A stretch of 64,000 nucleotides of DNA from Medicago truncatula (taxonomy: Eukaryota; Streptophyta; Magnoliopsida; Fabales; Fabaceae). A program made the position numbers and the translations under genes. The number at the start of each line of letters is the position of its first letter. The first letter of the stretch is position 1. This document shows positions 11,105-23,269 of the stretch, piece after piece. The notes under the pieces were generated by a model that worked only from the letters and a program-made list of their open reading frames with translations, ran no database searches and was not told the origin of the DNA. The DNA is taken from positions 8,318,001 to 8,382,000 of the forward strand of contig NC_053043.1 of assembly GCF_003473485.1 (NCBI RefSeq), written 5' to 3'.

Positions 11105-14100
11105 TCACTCCAGTTCCTTCAGAAAATCTTGATTGTCAACCAACACCTGTAAAATGCATACAAATTGAATCATATCACATACTTTTTTTGAGAGGAATCG
11201 TATCACATACATGGCATTTATAAACTTTAAAATGCAATACATATTCTACTTCATTGCCGTACCCACATAGCCGAACGTGTTTTTTAGTGGATAAGATATG
11301 ATAGAATCAAAATCTTAATTGAAAGATAACTAGATAAGTCATTGCTATCAATATTTATCTCTCTCAACTCAACCATACTTTCTTATACTAAAGCACAATT
11401 TTCATCTCAGATTCTCAATACTAAAACATGAATGGCAAAAAGGTTGAATCCAATAATTAGACGAATATTGAATGAGTGTTATGACACGAGATCGTCTATT
11501 ATCAAAATAAACTATTAAAGCAACCAAGAAACATTTAAGATGCTGCTCAGAATGAATTCCACAGTACCAAGTCAAAAAGTAGAAAAATTACATTCTCTGG
11601 CTAAACATCTTTTATACCATGGGAAACTAAACCATTTGTGAGTCCTTCTAATATGAAAATGATGAAAAGAGGTTCAAAGGTTAACCATGAACCAAACCCG
11701 GATAATTTTTTCTTCATTTTGGGCAAAGCCATTAGTTTTATAGAGGGGAGGGGTTTAAGCTGTCAATTTACAATCATGTCCGAGTTAACCCAGCTTGCGG
11801 ACAAGTGGACAACACAGGACTAGAGACTTGTCACACTTAGGGAATGAGACAAAGGGACGAGAATGGAGGAGTTCGAATAAATGTTATAATGGACAGTGCA
11901 TTTGAATAGCAAAGGTTGGAGGAGAAATCTTGACCAATTAGTAATTTGATATCTACTTTACCAGTTTCAACTTTTTTCTTGGATTCCCTTACCTTCATTT
12001 TTTTTCTCATTGAGAACTCTACCCGGCAGCATACATTACTTCCCAATAGTTCCAACTTCGAATTTGTTTTACTATAGATGTTTTAACAAGGCACCGAAAA
12101 AAATATCCAAACCGTAATCCAGGATTCTGAAGATACATGAGAATAAAGGTCATGGCTTTCTGCATTTTACTGGTTCATCACCCCCAGTATTGCCCCATCA
12201 CTATTCTTTTATCGAACTTCTGGAGTCTTCTATATTTTTTGTCCTGGTCAACTGGCACACTAAGCAGCTCAAACAAGCCCTGTATCGTTAAGAATATTCA
12301 AGATATAAACCTACAACTATCCCGGGAGAAGGGCTGATTTTTCCCAGCTCTTCACACCTCTACAAATATACGACAAGTGGCACATAACCTGCCCACCATA
12401 GTACTGCCCATGTCTTCCAGATCACATACAACATGGATTACAAGGCCTACAATCAAACCAACACGTGGATTTTCCATCAGGCCAATCTCTCCATCAAAGC
12501 CACCACTAGCACAACTCCTCCAGCTTCATTTCTGTCTCCGTTCATTTCATGCTCAGAAAAGCCATCAAAGCTTACCTATCGCCCACCCATTACATGCTCA
12601 GCAAGGACATATACACAGACTCATTGTCCTCTGCCAACCCAAAGATGCTGCCACTTCAGCTGACTTTTCCACTGCCTCTTGCTCTTTCCCACCAAGCAAA
12701 ATTTCGGACAAAACTGGAGCTTCGTGGTTACCAGCGCTCCAGGGCCACCTTCCACTTAAGCTTCATGGCAAAACCGTTGCATTTTCCTTGCCACCAAAAT
12801 GCCGTATTTTATGCCTTAAAGTAGAACTCTTACCAGCCATAGCATCTTGCACTGACTGCCCCTGCTAGTGCCCCATCCACCTCCTTCTATTCCTTTAGGC
12901 TATGGACCGACTTTCACCTTCTTCCCCCCATTTTTTTTTTTTGAAAACTCGGTATCCGATTCAAGAATCAACTAATCCGAAGGGACCAAAAATACCTTTG
13001 AGGTCCATGATTGGGCCAGGTCCACAACAGGGGGGGAGGGGGCTTGATTTACATCCCAGCTCTTTAGAAACTCTATTGTTACGCTTATACTCTTAATTAG
13101 TCTAGACTTCATGGTTCTGGCATTAATTGTTTTTGCAGGTTCAGTTAAAGCAACCTCCTAAATGTTATGCATATTACATTTCCCTTTTCTTTTATAAATA
13201 ATTATTACAATGAAACAGTAATGTCAAATTACAGCCACAGTGTACTTGGGTAAACGTATTTGGATTGCATGGACACTTCTGATTGAAGGCGTGTCCCGGT
13301 GTCCAACACCGACACTTATGATTACACTAAATTATGTCATTTTCTCAAAAGTCCGTGTAGGCGTTGTGTTCGGTGTCCGTGTCTATGCATGTGCTTCATA
13401 ACTTCGACACCATAATTCATCAATTATTTTGGCTCGTGATTCTACTACCAAAGATACTAAGACATTAAGGGTGTGTTTGATAAACACTAGAGTACATGAT
13501 AACCCTCAAAGTTACTGTACAACTTTTTAGGTTATATGGTGTTTGGTGGTGGACAACGGGCTGTAATATTAATATTATCACGAAAACGTAACAAAAATTA
13601 CATGTAAACATATGTATTATAAATATATAAATAATATATAGCATTATGTAACCATAAGTTATATATGTAGATAGATCATGTGTAATAAATAAGCATGAAT
13701 GTTTTGTCCATTTGGTAGCATGTCAATGGGAAAATAATTGTCCCTTGATTTGGTAAGGCCAGGGACAATTTTCTAATCTACAACTCTTTCTTGTATTGTG
13801 TTCAGTTAACTACTCAAATAAAAAAAGGAACATTTATATTTGTCCAGTCAAATCTTTTTATTTATTTGCAAATCAAAGGGACCCTAAGTCGCAGCTTTAC
13901 TCAACATAAAAGTTATACAGACAGAAAAAGATAAAAAAGATAACTCACAGTTTTCCATCCATCTGGATCTAAGAAAGAAGTGATCTTTGTGTTGAGGCCA
14001 GGGATTGGCCCTGGTTGCCTGGTAATCTTCCCTCCAAATTCTTGAGTGGCTAGGTTGACTAACTCGGCACTCTTGTATACATCATCGGTGCCAACAGCAA

Positions 14101-16318
14101 CCTGTTATATACACCACCCATTCAAATCAAGGTGTACAGAAATGTGAAGATACTAGATTAGGCCTCTTGTCAAGAAGAAAATATAACATTTAACTAACCT
14201 GTGCATAAGCATTTCCCTTGGTGTATTCAGTGACACCATAGTTATATGTCAGCTCCAACACAATGGTCTCGTGCTCCTCTGCGTACCCAAGCATAGCTAA
14301 AGTGTACTGTACGATGTAATTCAGCAAAAAATCATAAGCAAAACATGGCTGATGAATCAAATATGTTCTGGTCCGTATGTAGACTTCTAAGATCAGTTAA
14401 GAAAGGGGCTCACCTTGTATTGAGGTCTATCAATCGTCCTCGCCAGCTTCAAACCCAAAGCCTGTGAAAATATGATCCAGTAAGAACACAGCCTTAGTTA
14501 ACAAAAAAAACACTTTTGGATTAAGAAAGTAATATTATATATAAAACTATTCATGCGCTTTCACACAATATCTTAAACTTTTAGTATTGCTAGTTCATGA
14601 CATTGTATCAGTGTCTCAAAAACCAAGTGGTCCAGATACTGATTCTTGTTGGTCCCATTCTTCTAAAAAAATAAAAAATTCAGCACAAAATTGGGTGGGC
14701 CTATTTCTCATCCACACTTCAAGCTTGATGGGCTAATGCACCAGGGAAAATGTTAAACATAAAACCATTCAACCATTCATGTGCTTTACCTGATAAGTTA
14801 AAAACCACTTACGAGCCTTCACATAATAAATCGATGTTTCAGGATAGTTAGTTTATAGCATGTTACTTGAGCCTCTGTCCAACTTGCCTAGAATCAAATC
14901 TTAATCCCTCACATTTTTCTCGATAAATGTTAAATTTCAGTAAGGATGAATAGACTTTTAAACATTGTCAACACTAAAAGGGCAGTAGAGTCGACTAGTG
15001 TGACGGGAATGTTTGATATAAAATCATTCATAAGTCTTCATTTAATAGCTTAAGCTTTTGGAGTATTTGATTTAAGAAACAATCAAAAGTGTTCTCTATA
15101 TTAATAAGAATGATTTACTTGTAAAACAGGGCACGAGTTCATTGGCAGAACATTATCGTTTCATTTTGATCTTAAGGAGGTAATACAAAGATGTACTGTC
15201 ACCAAAACATCCGCAGAAAGTAAGGGTTATATGCACAGAAAAGGAACAACAACAACAACAACAACAATAATAATTGCAAAAACCATGATATTCAATTTAT
15301 AAAATTTAAGTGGGAAGATGTTTGAGACGTGAAAGCAGAGTACCTGTAAGAATTATGATAGAAATGCAAGTGATGACATTAAAATGAATGGTCAGCCTCT
15401 TATAGGAGTTTTCCCCTTTTCATTTATTTATATATATTTATTTGTCGTTAAAAAAAAAATGAATGTTCATAAAAAGAACAAATTGGCTTGGAAGTTACCT
15501 TTTCATAAAACTTAATTGAGCGCTCTAAGTCACCCACACGAAGCATTACTTGGCATAATGGCTCAGGGGTAGAAGCTCTTTGGAGAATTTCAAAAAGATA
15601 ACCATCAGGATCAGCCACAAAGGCAATAACACTTGTCCCGCCACTAACTGGACCAGGCTCCCTAGTGACTTTTCCACCCTTAGCCCGGGCGTTTTCAACA
15701 AATTTGTAGACCTAAAAGTGGAAGAGATACTCACATCAATTTCAGTATAAAAGGGGCAAAAAATGATCAAGCTTTTGTGAAAGTAGACTATAGCTTACAT
15801 CTGGAGTAGCGATAGCAAAATGTCCAAAACCAGTTCCAATATCGTACGAGGTCACCCCATAATCTGATGACAAAATCATATGTTGAGTCCATGTCAAACT
15901 CAATCAAACAAGCAATAGACTGTAAGCAAAGGTATATAGAATCAGAGAATCACAATATACATATGATTCACTGCATGCGTGAACACAAAAGGTTTAAAGT
16001 GTAACATACTATAAGTTAATTCCACGACAAAATTGGATGTTTCCGGGCCAAATCCAAGAAAAGCATTGGCGTATTTCTCCTCTGGAACATCTCTTTTCCT
16101 CAAAAGCTTCATTCCAAAAGCTTCAGTGTAAAACCTGAGAAAAATCAAGGAAATTGTAAGCCTCTAAACACACATCACATTTCAGCAATCAAATGAACTA
16201 AAACCTACTTGATGGTACGATCAAGATCACCGACACGGTAAACAGCATGCAGGAAGCGGCGCTTATCTTTTTTCGCCCATTCCAATAGCTCAGCATTAGG
16301 TTGTGCAGCCTCAGCCAT
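11105..16318 (-). CDS. GLX1: Glyoxalase I (lactoylglutathione lyase), two-domain cytosolic form
   Basis: Eight coding exons on the minus strand: 16318-16209, 16134-16010, 15863-15799, 15711-15499, 14461-14414, 14306-14199, 14101-13949 and 11146-11105. All junctions are GT/AG and the lengths sum to 864 nt, giving 287 aa. The enzyme isomerises the methylglyoxal-glutathione hemithioacetal to S-lactoylglutathione. Two vicinal-oxygen-chelate modules are visible: about residues 22-145 ([29 protein letters not shown]) and 152-280 ([37 protein letters not shown]). The C-terminus is DFLKELE. Length and sequence agree with plant AtGLX1-type proteins, usually about 283 aa. No transit peptide is seen, so it is probably cytosolic. 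The last intron is unusually long (2,802 bp) and holds repeat debris. The start is the ATG before [13 protein letters not shown]. Confidence 0.95.
11167..11210. repeat. Micro-insertion beside the last splice acceptor of glyoxalase I
   Basis: GAATCATATCACATAC (11167-11182) and GAATCGTATCACATAC (11195-11210) match at 15 of 16 bases and flank 12 bp (T-run plus GAGAG). It lies in the last intron, only 20-64 bases upstream of the exon 8 acceptor. Confidence 0.65.
12930..13440. repeat. Repeat-like segments inside the long glyoxalase I intron
   Basis: A poly-T start followed by GAAAACTCGGTATCC (12930-13040) resembles the reversed tail of a retroposon. At 13270-13400 blocks such as GGTGTCCAACACCGAC and GTGTTCGGTGTCCGTG form an imperfect inverted repeat reminiscent of a dispersed plant MITE. 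The open frames at 12377-12868 show no domain I recognise. Confidence 0.35.
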
Positions 16319-17060
16319 ATTCAATGTGAGTACAAATACTCTGCAACATCATCCAAAAGCCGTAGTTATTATTTAATATGTCTAGTTCCTTCAAGTAAAT
16401 AGCATAATCAGTAAGCATTATACAAAATAGCATAACAGAATTAGAACAAATTGCTATTTTCACAAACCGTGGTTGACAATAAGTGAAAAAAAAATAGCTT
16501 CTGTCTTCTGTTTAAAAAAAGTCACTTAGTTTCACTATCAAACATGATTTGCTAGTAAAAATTCAACAAAATTAAGTTTTATCATAAAGAAGATCCAAAT
16601 TCACAAAAAAACTTATTGCGAAATTAAAATGAAAAATTAATGACAAAAAAAAAAAAAAAAAAAAAGTCAACCGGTTAATATCCTATGTTTTGTTTCATTG
16701 ATGTAACGCACGCACCTTCACGTATTCAAAATGAAAAATAAAAATAAAAATCAATCCTAATGAATTGTTGTGTATGTGTGTATGATTTCATAGTTGCATC
16801 ATAATTAAATTAAACGAGAGTAACACTGTAGTAAAAGTGAAAACGCGTAATTAACATGATCGGAACAGATCGTGAAAATATCATACAGAGAGAAGTAAAA
16901 CCTAAATTGCAGAGAGAAAGAGGAAAAAGTAGGTACCAGTCAGTGAGTGAGAGTAACGGAGGATTGTAAGAGAAGAAGAAGAAGAATCTAGAAAATGAAG
17001 AAGGAAGATCAATTGCTTTATTAATAGTAAGTTGGTAGAGTAAGTACTGTGTACGTGGCA
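16319..17060 (-). promoter_or_regulatory. Probable glyoxalase I leader: untranslated first exon, leader intron, core promoter
   Basis: On the minus strand a pyrimidine-rich leader (about 17000-16938) ends in CTGACTG|GTACCT. A TTGCAG|AGTATT acceptor lies at about 16342, just upstream of the ATG. This suggests a leader intron of about 600 bp. A TATTAATAAAG TATA-like box lies near 17020. Splice calls are by eye and no transcript evidence is available. Confidence 0.45.
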
Positions 17061-17183
17061 AATGATTGTGAGTTAGTGACTGCATCGCATCGGGACGGAG
17101 TTACGGGTTATGGTGGACGGACTCCTCGAGAGAGACTTCTTACCATTCTTATTTTTTTGTTTTTTTTTTTTTTTTTTATCTTT

Positions 17184-17265
17184 TTTACTTTCCAAGATAA
17201 TTGGACGGGTTAATTTTATTTTCTTTTTACTCCCCAAGATAATTGGACAGGTTAATTTTATTTTA
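17184..17265. repeat. Two-copy 41-bp tandem repeat
   Basis: The unit (core CCAAGATAATTGGAC, then GGTTAATTTTATTTT) occurs at about 17184-17224 and 17225-17265 with a few differences, just upstream of the glyoxalase I promoter. Confidence 0.7.
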
Positions 17266-17299
17266 ATGTACTGTACACATTTTTACTATAGGTTTTTCA

Positions 17300-18105
17300 A
17301 ATAATGAGATGAGAGGGAATGGATTGGTTGTGTGAAAATTGATATTCACTCGATTAAATACTATGAATTGGATTTAAGGGAGTAATTGCGTCATGCAATT
17401 GTTTTTTTGTAGTCGTTTGATCTGAAACTAATGTATGGGATTATTTGTAGTTGTTTTTGGTAATACATAGTATGAATTGTTTGATATGTAATCAATGATT
17501 ATAATTTAAAATTGTGTGAAATTGTGTGATGTTTTTACAATAAATAATTCATGTTCGAATATTTAGAGGTTGAGATGAAATGAGTTGGGTAGTAAAAGTC
17601 ATTTTTATATGTAGTTATGAGAGTTACATAACTTACGATTGATATTTTACTTACTGATATGAGGTGATAAAGAATGTTTTGTCAAACTTAAACAATGTTT
17701 TCTTGAGATGGATATTGATGAGTGGTACATGCAAAACACTCTATATAGTGAAAGGTTTAGGAAGAAAGAAGTGTGTATTTTGCTTGGTTGTGAATGAATT
17801 CATTTATATAACTAAAGAGATAATTGTTTGGGGAGCCAAAAAAGGCCATTAAGAATGGCATGTTTCAATTGTGAAAATTGGCGGTCGTTGAAAATACACG
17901 TGAAATGAATCGATTTGTAGGCTTAGCATATTATGGAGTCAGGTCGCGAGTTTGGATAGAATTGCACATTGGCCAGATCTAGAACAATTACCCCACATCA
18001 TAGTTCGATGGAGAGGATAATTGACCTAAGAGTTTGCATCATTGAGGTCAAGGTCTGAAATTCGAGGAAAATGACCATGTGAGTTGCTGATGTCATATAT
18101 TCTTC
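17300..18105. other. AT-rich intergenic DNA, nothing recognised
   Basis: No domain-bearing frame was found. It may be part of the decayed retroelement that follows. Confidence 0.4.
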
Positions 18106-18109
18106 ACTT

Positions 18110-18880
18110 TAAACAGTGAAGACTGAAAAATATGACAGAACACTTAAATGTAAGACTTCCAAAGAAATTTTAAACACCTTATAAACTTAGCATAAAGGCA
18201 TTAGTCATGTGGAGGAAACAATGGTTGATATTGGAGTAAGAAAAACTGAAATGTTTTAGATGAAGGATGATGCATCCATAGATGAAATGTATAAAAAAAA
18301 AATCACCATCATTATCAATGAATTGCACTCTCTTTAAAAGAATTATACATCCATGAAAGAATGAGAAATATCCTTATAAGTCTTCCAAAAACATGGAGAC
18401 ATATAACGTATATCATCACTGAAGCAAGACATATGTCCAATCTAAAATTAGAAGGTCTAATTGGATTTCTCAAAGCTAATGAAGAAGTACTCCAAAAGGA
18501 TAAACCTATCAGGAGAGGAAATATGATAGCTCTAAAATCATATCAAGGATCACAAAAAGAATAAAGAGGAAAAATCTCTTGCAAAGGTGATGATTAAGAT
18601 AAGGAAAGTTGTTAAGAAGAAAAGATGAGTTCAAAGGAAAAGATCAAATGAAAAAAATATCTCAAACATAAAAAAAATGAACCAAAACCATCATCAGTTA
18701 ACAAAAGTTAGATAAACTGTTATGCCTACAATCAACTTGGACATTGCAAAAATGAGTGCCCTATCACCAAAAAGCAAGCAAAAAAGTTTTAATTCAAAAA
18801 GAAATCAATGGATGACTGTGATGGATCAAAATGTGAAGACGAAAAAGCAAGTGTTTGCCATATGACTAACTTAGACACTA
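18110..18880 (+). pseudogene. Decayed Ty1/copia gag (UBN2-type) with CCHC knuckle
   Basis: The clearest block (18361-18564) reads LPKTWRHITYIITEARHMSNL, LEGLIGFLKANEEVLQKDKP and IALKSYQGSQKE, the typical gag-UBN2 pattern. Further on, CYAYNQLGHCKNECP near 18719-18764 is a CCHC zinc knuckle. Frames shift several times and no LTR or pol domain is recognisable nearby, so this is an old fragment. Confidence 0.65.
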
Positions 18881-18889
18881 AATAGGTAA

Positions 18890-19780
18890 TCCATGAACTT
18901 TTATCATCTTACATAAAAAGAGAAAATTGTTTGATAATATTTTTAAACGAATCACACATTTTAACATATAAACATGGAAAGTTAAGAAAAGTCTATGAAC
19001 TAAAAAAGGAAAAATAAGTGTTAAAATCTTTAATTGATTAACATGGTTTTAATCTGGCTATCTATGGCATAAACAAGTTTGGTCTTTGTGTTGATACAAT
19101 TTGGATTATATAATATGAATATGTTTTTCCTATTACTTTTTTTTATAGCAAAAGAGAGTGTCTGAATTTATAATATGAGAAACGTGAATATTCAGATTTT
19201 ACAATCAGAATGTCTCTTATACACCCTCTTTTGACAAAAATATAGGGGAAAACCTCATTTCATGTTCTATAATCCGAAAATCCAAAGGTATTTTTAGGAT
19301 TTTAGTGGGTGTGTGAATAGAGCAGAAAGTGGGAAAAGAAATAGCCTAAAAAATTTCCTTTGGGCTTTTTTTGGGTGGCCTGGGGTACATGAGGATCAGG
19401 TGTGTGCATTGATGAAAATTGCTCTTTAGGCTTCAGTATTTGCTCACAAGCACCCTGAATAACACTTTTACCATCAACTACTTTTAATTGCCGTTGCTAG
19501 TTAACTGCCATTCTAGATCTAGACCTACGTATATAAGAAAGAAAAAAAATCATAAATAAAACATTGAAAGAATAAATGGAAAATATACCGACACTTAATT
19601 GTTGTTAGAGTTTTTTTCTTCAATTTTTTTTACTTCTGAATATGCAAATCTAGATCTGAAATAATAGTTAACATCCGTAGAGAGCAAACGACAGTTAACT
19701 CTCTTTGGAGATAAATATGTTACCTTGGGGTGTCTAAGTATAAATAATGAAGCTATGAGCAATTTTCTACATTGATAATT
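18890..19780. other. Intergenic DNA, nothing recognised
   Basis: AT-rich with no coding signal found. Confidence 0.4.
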
Positions 19781-19785
19781 ATCGA

Positions 19786-20633
19786 TAGACAATTAATCCT
19801 CTGAAATTGTAAGTTTTTTCAATTACCTCTGTGAAATTAACAAAACTTCAATTACCCCTCTGAAATTGCACAACGTTAATCAATTTACCCCCTCCGTCAA
19901 ATTTTTCTGTTAGTCAACATGATGTTTTGCAAATACCCACCTGAATTTTGCACTTATGTTGTATTCCCCAATTATCTAATCTAACTGCATGTACAATGTG
20001 TTTCATCATTCACAAATAACAAGCTGGAAGCAGGAGCTTACCAAAGCTTTGGGAATCACCAAAGATGGAATGTTAAAGATTTGCAAGATGAATAAATAAA
20101 TATAAACATCAAGAGATGAGCAACACAATGTATCCTTAAAGTTTGGAGTTCATAACAAGCAAGACATGACAAGTGCAACTTGAACCATTGTACAATTAAG
20201 ACCAATAGGTGATATAAAAATAAATTGCAGGTCCATCATTAACTATAGCTTCAGATCCCATTTCTTCATTACTATGATCTCAGCTAGCTGCTTCGGATTT
20301 ATCCCCCCATTCTCTAACTGTATGTGCAATGCGTTTCATCATTCACAAATAACAAGCTGGTAGCAGGAGCTTACCAAGACTTTGGGAATCATGCTCCTTC
20401 ATCCAATTAAGAAAAAAAATATATATAAATTTTCAAGTTCGGGGGACATTTTGCATATAAGTGTAAAATTTTAGGGGAATATTTGCAAAACGTCATGTTG
20501 ATTAACAGAAGAATTTGACGGAGGGGGTAAATTGATTAACGTTGTACAATTTCAGGGGGTAATTGAAGTTTTGTTAATTTCAGAGGATAATTGATGAAAG
20601 TTACAATTTCGAGAGGTAATTGCCTATTTACTC
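19786..20633. mobile_element. Fold-back element with about 180-bp terminal inverted repeats and internal direct repeat
   Basis: The left arm (about 19786-19970) is the reverse complement of the right arm (about 20430-20633): matching blocks include CTGAAATTAACAAAACTTCA, CAACGTTAATCAATTTACC and ATGATGTTTTGCAAATA. The interior carries a direct repeat of about 78 bp at 19981-20058 and 20314-20391, about 90% identical by eye. The same arm family recurs at 58770-59548. No clean target duplication was found, so superfamily assignment (Mutator-like MITE) is inference. Confidence 0.65.
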
Positions 20634-22230
20634 GATATTTTATTTAAAATGGTTTTTATCTTTTTTCTTCTCTCACTCCCTAAAGTCCTTTCATTTCCTC
20701 TTCTCGAAATTTTTAAAAAGAGTCTTAAAAAGATTTCAAAACAAGATCGGGGTTTCAAAACTTAAAATAAAGGAGTATGTTACTCGTTACTACCTTGAGA
20801 GGGTTATTGGAGGTTGAAAAAAAAAATCAACAAAACTGGAAATTGGAATCAAGCATGTGGCACCTAATTTAGGGAAGAAATTTAGCCAATGCATCAATAT
20901 TCAATATTTCAACCATGTTTGTTATTGAAATTATTGTCATTTTGTTTTTGTAACTATGCTGTTTCTTTAATCCTTCCATCGCATCACTTAACTTTTAGCC
21001 CATAAAAAATGCACACCAACTTCGTCATTGTTTATGCATACGACACAAATTTTCATTAATTAATCACGATAATTATACTTTAATACATGAACATTATAAT
21101 ATTTAGCTTTTCTCTTCGGGTTTCTTCATTGAATGGTGGTTTTGGATCAACTTTTGACTTGAAATAATCCTTCTTCATCTTTTTTTTTCTCTAATTCAAT
21201 CTAAATGTGATTTTCACATAGATCTAGGTTTTTTCTTCGTGATTTCGTCATCTGACTGTGGCGCGTGTTGTTCGTCGTCTTGTGCAGCGTTGTTTGATTT
21301 CTGTATTGTTGCAGTTTTCATTTGATTCATATTGAAAGATCGATTATTCAATCAAAGAATTGGACGTCAACGTTGCAGATCCGGATGCATAACTATTCCA
21401 ATCACTTTAACTTTATCATATATTTTTAGCGATGTTGAACGATGTAATCTATCGATTTGAATGAATGAATATCGTTTTGTTTTGTAAAAAAAAAATTGAT
21501 CGGTCCGGTGACGATCATTGAATCTGTGTGGATGTTCGTGGTGCTCCAGAGCAACGGAGGATGAGGCTTCACGGTGGAAGTGAAAGGTACCTACAAGTGC
21601 GTTAGTACTTAAACGCTTAAGTCAGAGTCTAAATGAGGTGGTTAATCGCAGAGTAAGGTGAAAGTAAATCATACCTCGGGAGTGATGAGGAATCTTCTTT
21701 ATATAAACGCGGAGGCGCGTGACCGCCTCCTTAAGATGTGGTGTGAATACATGAGTCTGTTAGAGATGATCTGGACGGCCGAGATGGAGCTGGGGTGTGT
21801 GGCTACATAGTCATCTGCATAAAGCTTAGCATGTTCCTTCTCTGCGCTGTCTCTAGTTCCTTCGAGGGTGGGCCCTTTTGGTATTGCTCTTATGGACTTC
21901 TAACCGATCTATAACAATAATAAAAATAAAATATAATTTTTTTTTAAATGTCATTGTTAATTACTAGAAGTTTTTTTTTTTTTGAAGAAATTATTACTAG
22001 AAGTTTTTAAAAAGTTTTATGTAAAATTTTACTTTAAGCCTAAATAAATGTTGGAACACCCTCAAAAAATGAATCAATTAAGATGAATGCAGAAACCTTA
22101 AGAATCAAACATAAAGTATAAAAACAATAATAAATCAACAAAGTTTCAATAAAAAATTTAACAAAAAAATTGAGAAAGAAATTAGAAAAATAATTATCTC
22201 TTTGGTACCATATTCTTGATAGAAGACATA
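20634..22230. other. Gene-poor stretch with retroelement-like block
   Basis: The 21500-21915 part is less AT-rich and contains phrases such as GGTACCTACAAGTGCGTTAG and CGGAGGCGCGTGACCGCC that recall legume retroelement leader/LTR DNA. This is recall only. No gene was recognised. Confidence 0.3.
21960..22008. repeat. Micro-insertion: T-run plus GAAGAAATT between 16-bp direct repeats
   Basis: ATTACTAGAAGTTTTT occurs at 21960-21975 and 21993-22008. Confidence 0.6.
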
Positions 22231-22232
22231 AC

Positions 22233-23266
22233 TGTGAGGAAAATATTACATAGTGATATTGCTGATAGCAAAATCACTTAGTCAGCTGTTACTTACCGTG
22301 CAAGTAACTGTGATTAGGGTTTCTTTCCTCTATTGTTTGTCTATGATAGCTTATCATACATCTAGATAATAGTATATATACAAGTTGTAAGCTCTCATTT
22401 CAATAATAACAATTCATTCTATTCATTTTCCTTTGTTTCCTAATATGGTATCACGAGCTCTTTCCAAAGAGGAAGAGTTTGTTACGATCCATAACGGTTT
22501 GTAATCGTTTTTCAACCATTGTGCCTTCTCCATTGATCTTCATCTTTTGATCAATTTCTATGTTTTTGTGTGCAAATCTTCTCGATTTCACACCTTGATT
22601 CTTCATTCTTGTTCTTCTCTTCTCTGATTGATTGAATTTCTTGTTCAATCACTATTTTTGGTTGATTTTCTTCAACTTCATTTTTGTGAAATCATCGCTT
22701 TTTGTTCTTGTTCATCTTGAGCTACTTCCATGGTGCCAATAAATAACTCACCTAATACTGAATCGGTGTACTATGTTCATCCAAATGAAAGCCCCAATTC
22801 ACTCTCCATTACTCCCAAACTCAACGGTTCCAACTACATTTCTTGGAGTCACACTGTTGAATGTTCTTTAGGAACGAAGAATAAGCTTGGATTCATCAAT
22901 GATTTTATTCCTATGCTTGATGATGATGATTTGAATCGCGCTGCATGGGAACGGTGCAATCATCTCGTTCAATCTTGGCTCATTAACTTTGTTTCTGATT
23001 CAATTTCTCAGACTATTGTTTTTTGTGATACTGCACTTGAAGTTTGGCTTGATTTGAAAGAACGTTTTTCAAAGATTGATCGTATTCGTTTTGCAAATTT
23101 GCGTTCTTCAATCAACAATCTGAAGCAGGGATCAAAATCTGTTTTGGATTACTTTACTGAAATGAAGTCCTTGTAGGAGGAGTTATCTTCACATAGACCT
23201 ATCCCTAATTGTGCTTGTGTTCATCCATGTCGTCGTGCAGCCTCTAAAGTTGCCAATAAAAAATAA
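22233..23266 (+). mobile_element. Ty1/copia retrotransposon 5' end: LTR, primer-binding site and truncated gag
   Basis: A TGTGAGGAAAATATTAC start at 22233 and an end near 22445 give an LTR-like segment of about 210 bp. It abuts TGGTATCACGAGC (about 22446), which resembles the TGGTATCAGAGC primer-binding site for initiator Met-tRNA. The gag frame 22730-23176 reads the copia N-terminal gag domain: LNGSNYISWSHTVECSL, WERCNHLVQSWL, ALEVWLDLKERFSK and NLKQGSKSVLDYFTEMK. A TAG then interrupts it and homology continues for about 30 codons (EELSSHRPIPNCACVHPC). Protease, integrase, RT and the 3' LTR are absent. Confidence 0.75.
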
Positions 23267-23269
23267 GAA

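Noticed and set aside
12377..12868. 163-aa open frame in the long glyoxalase I intron
   Set aside because: Cys/Pro/Ser/His-rich, antisense to transcription of the host gene, overlapping open frames in other phases, no recognisable domain or start context.
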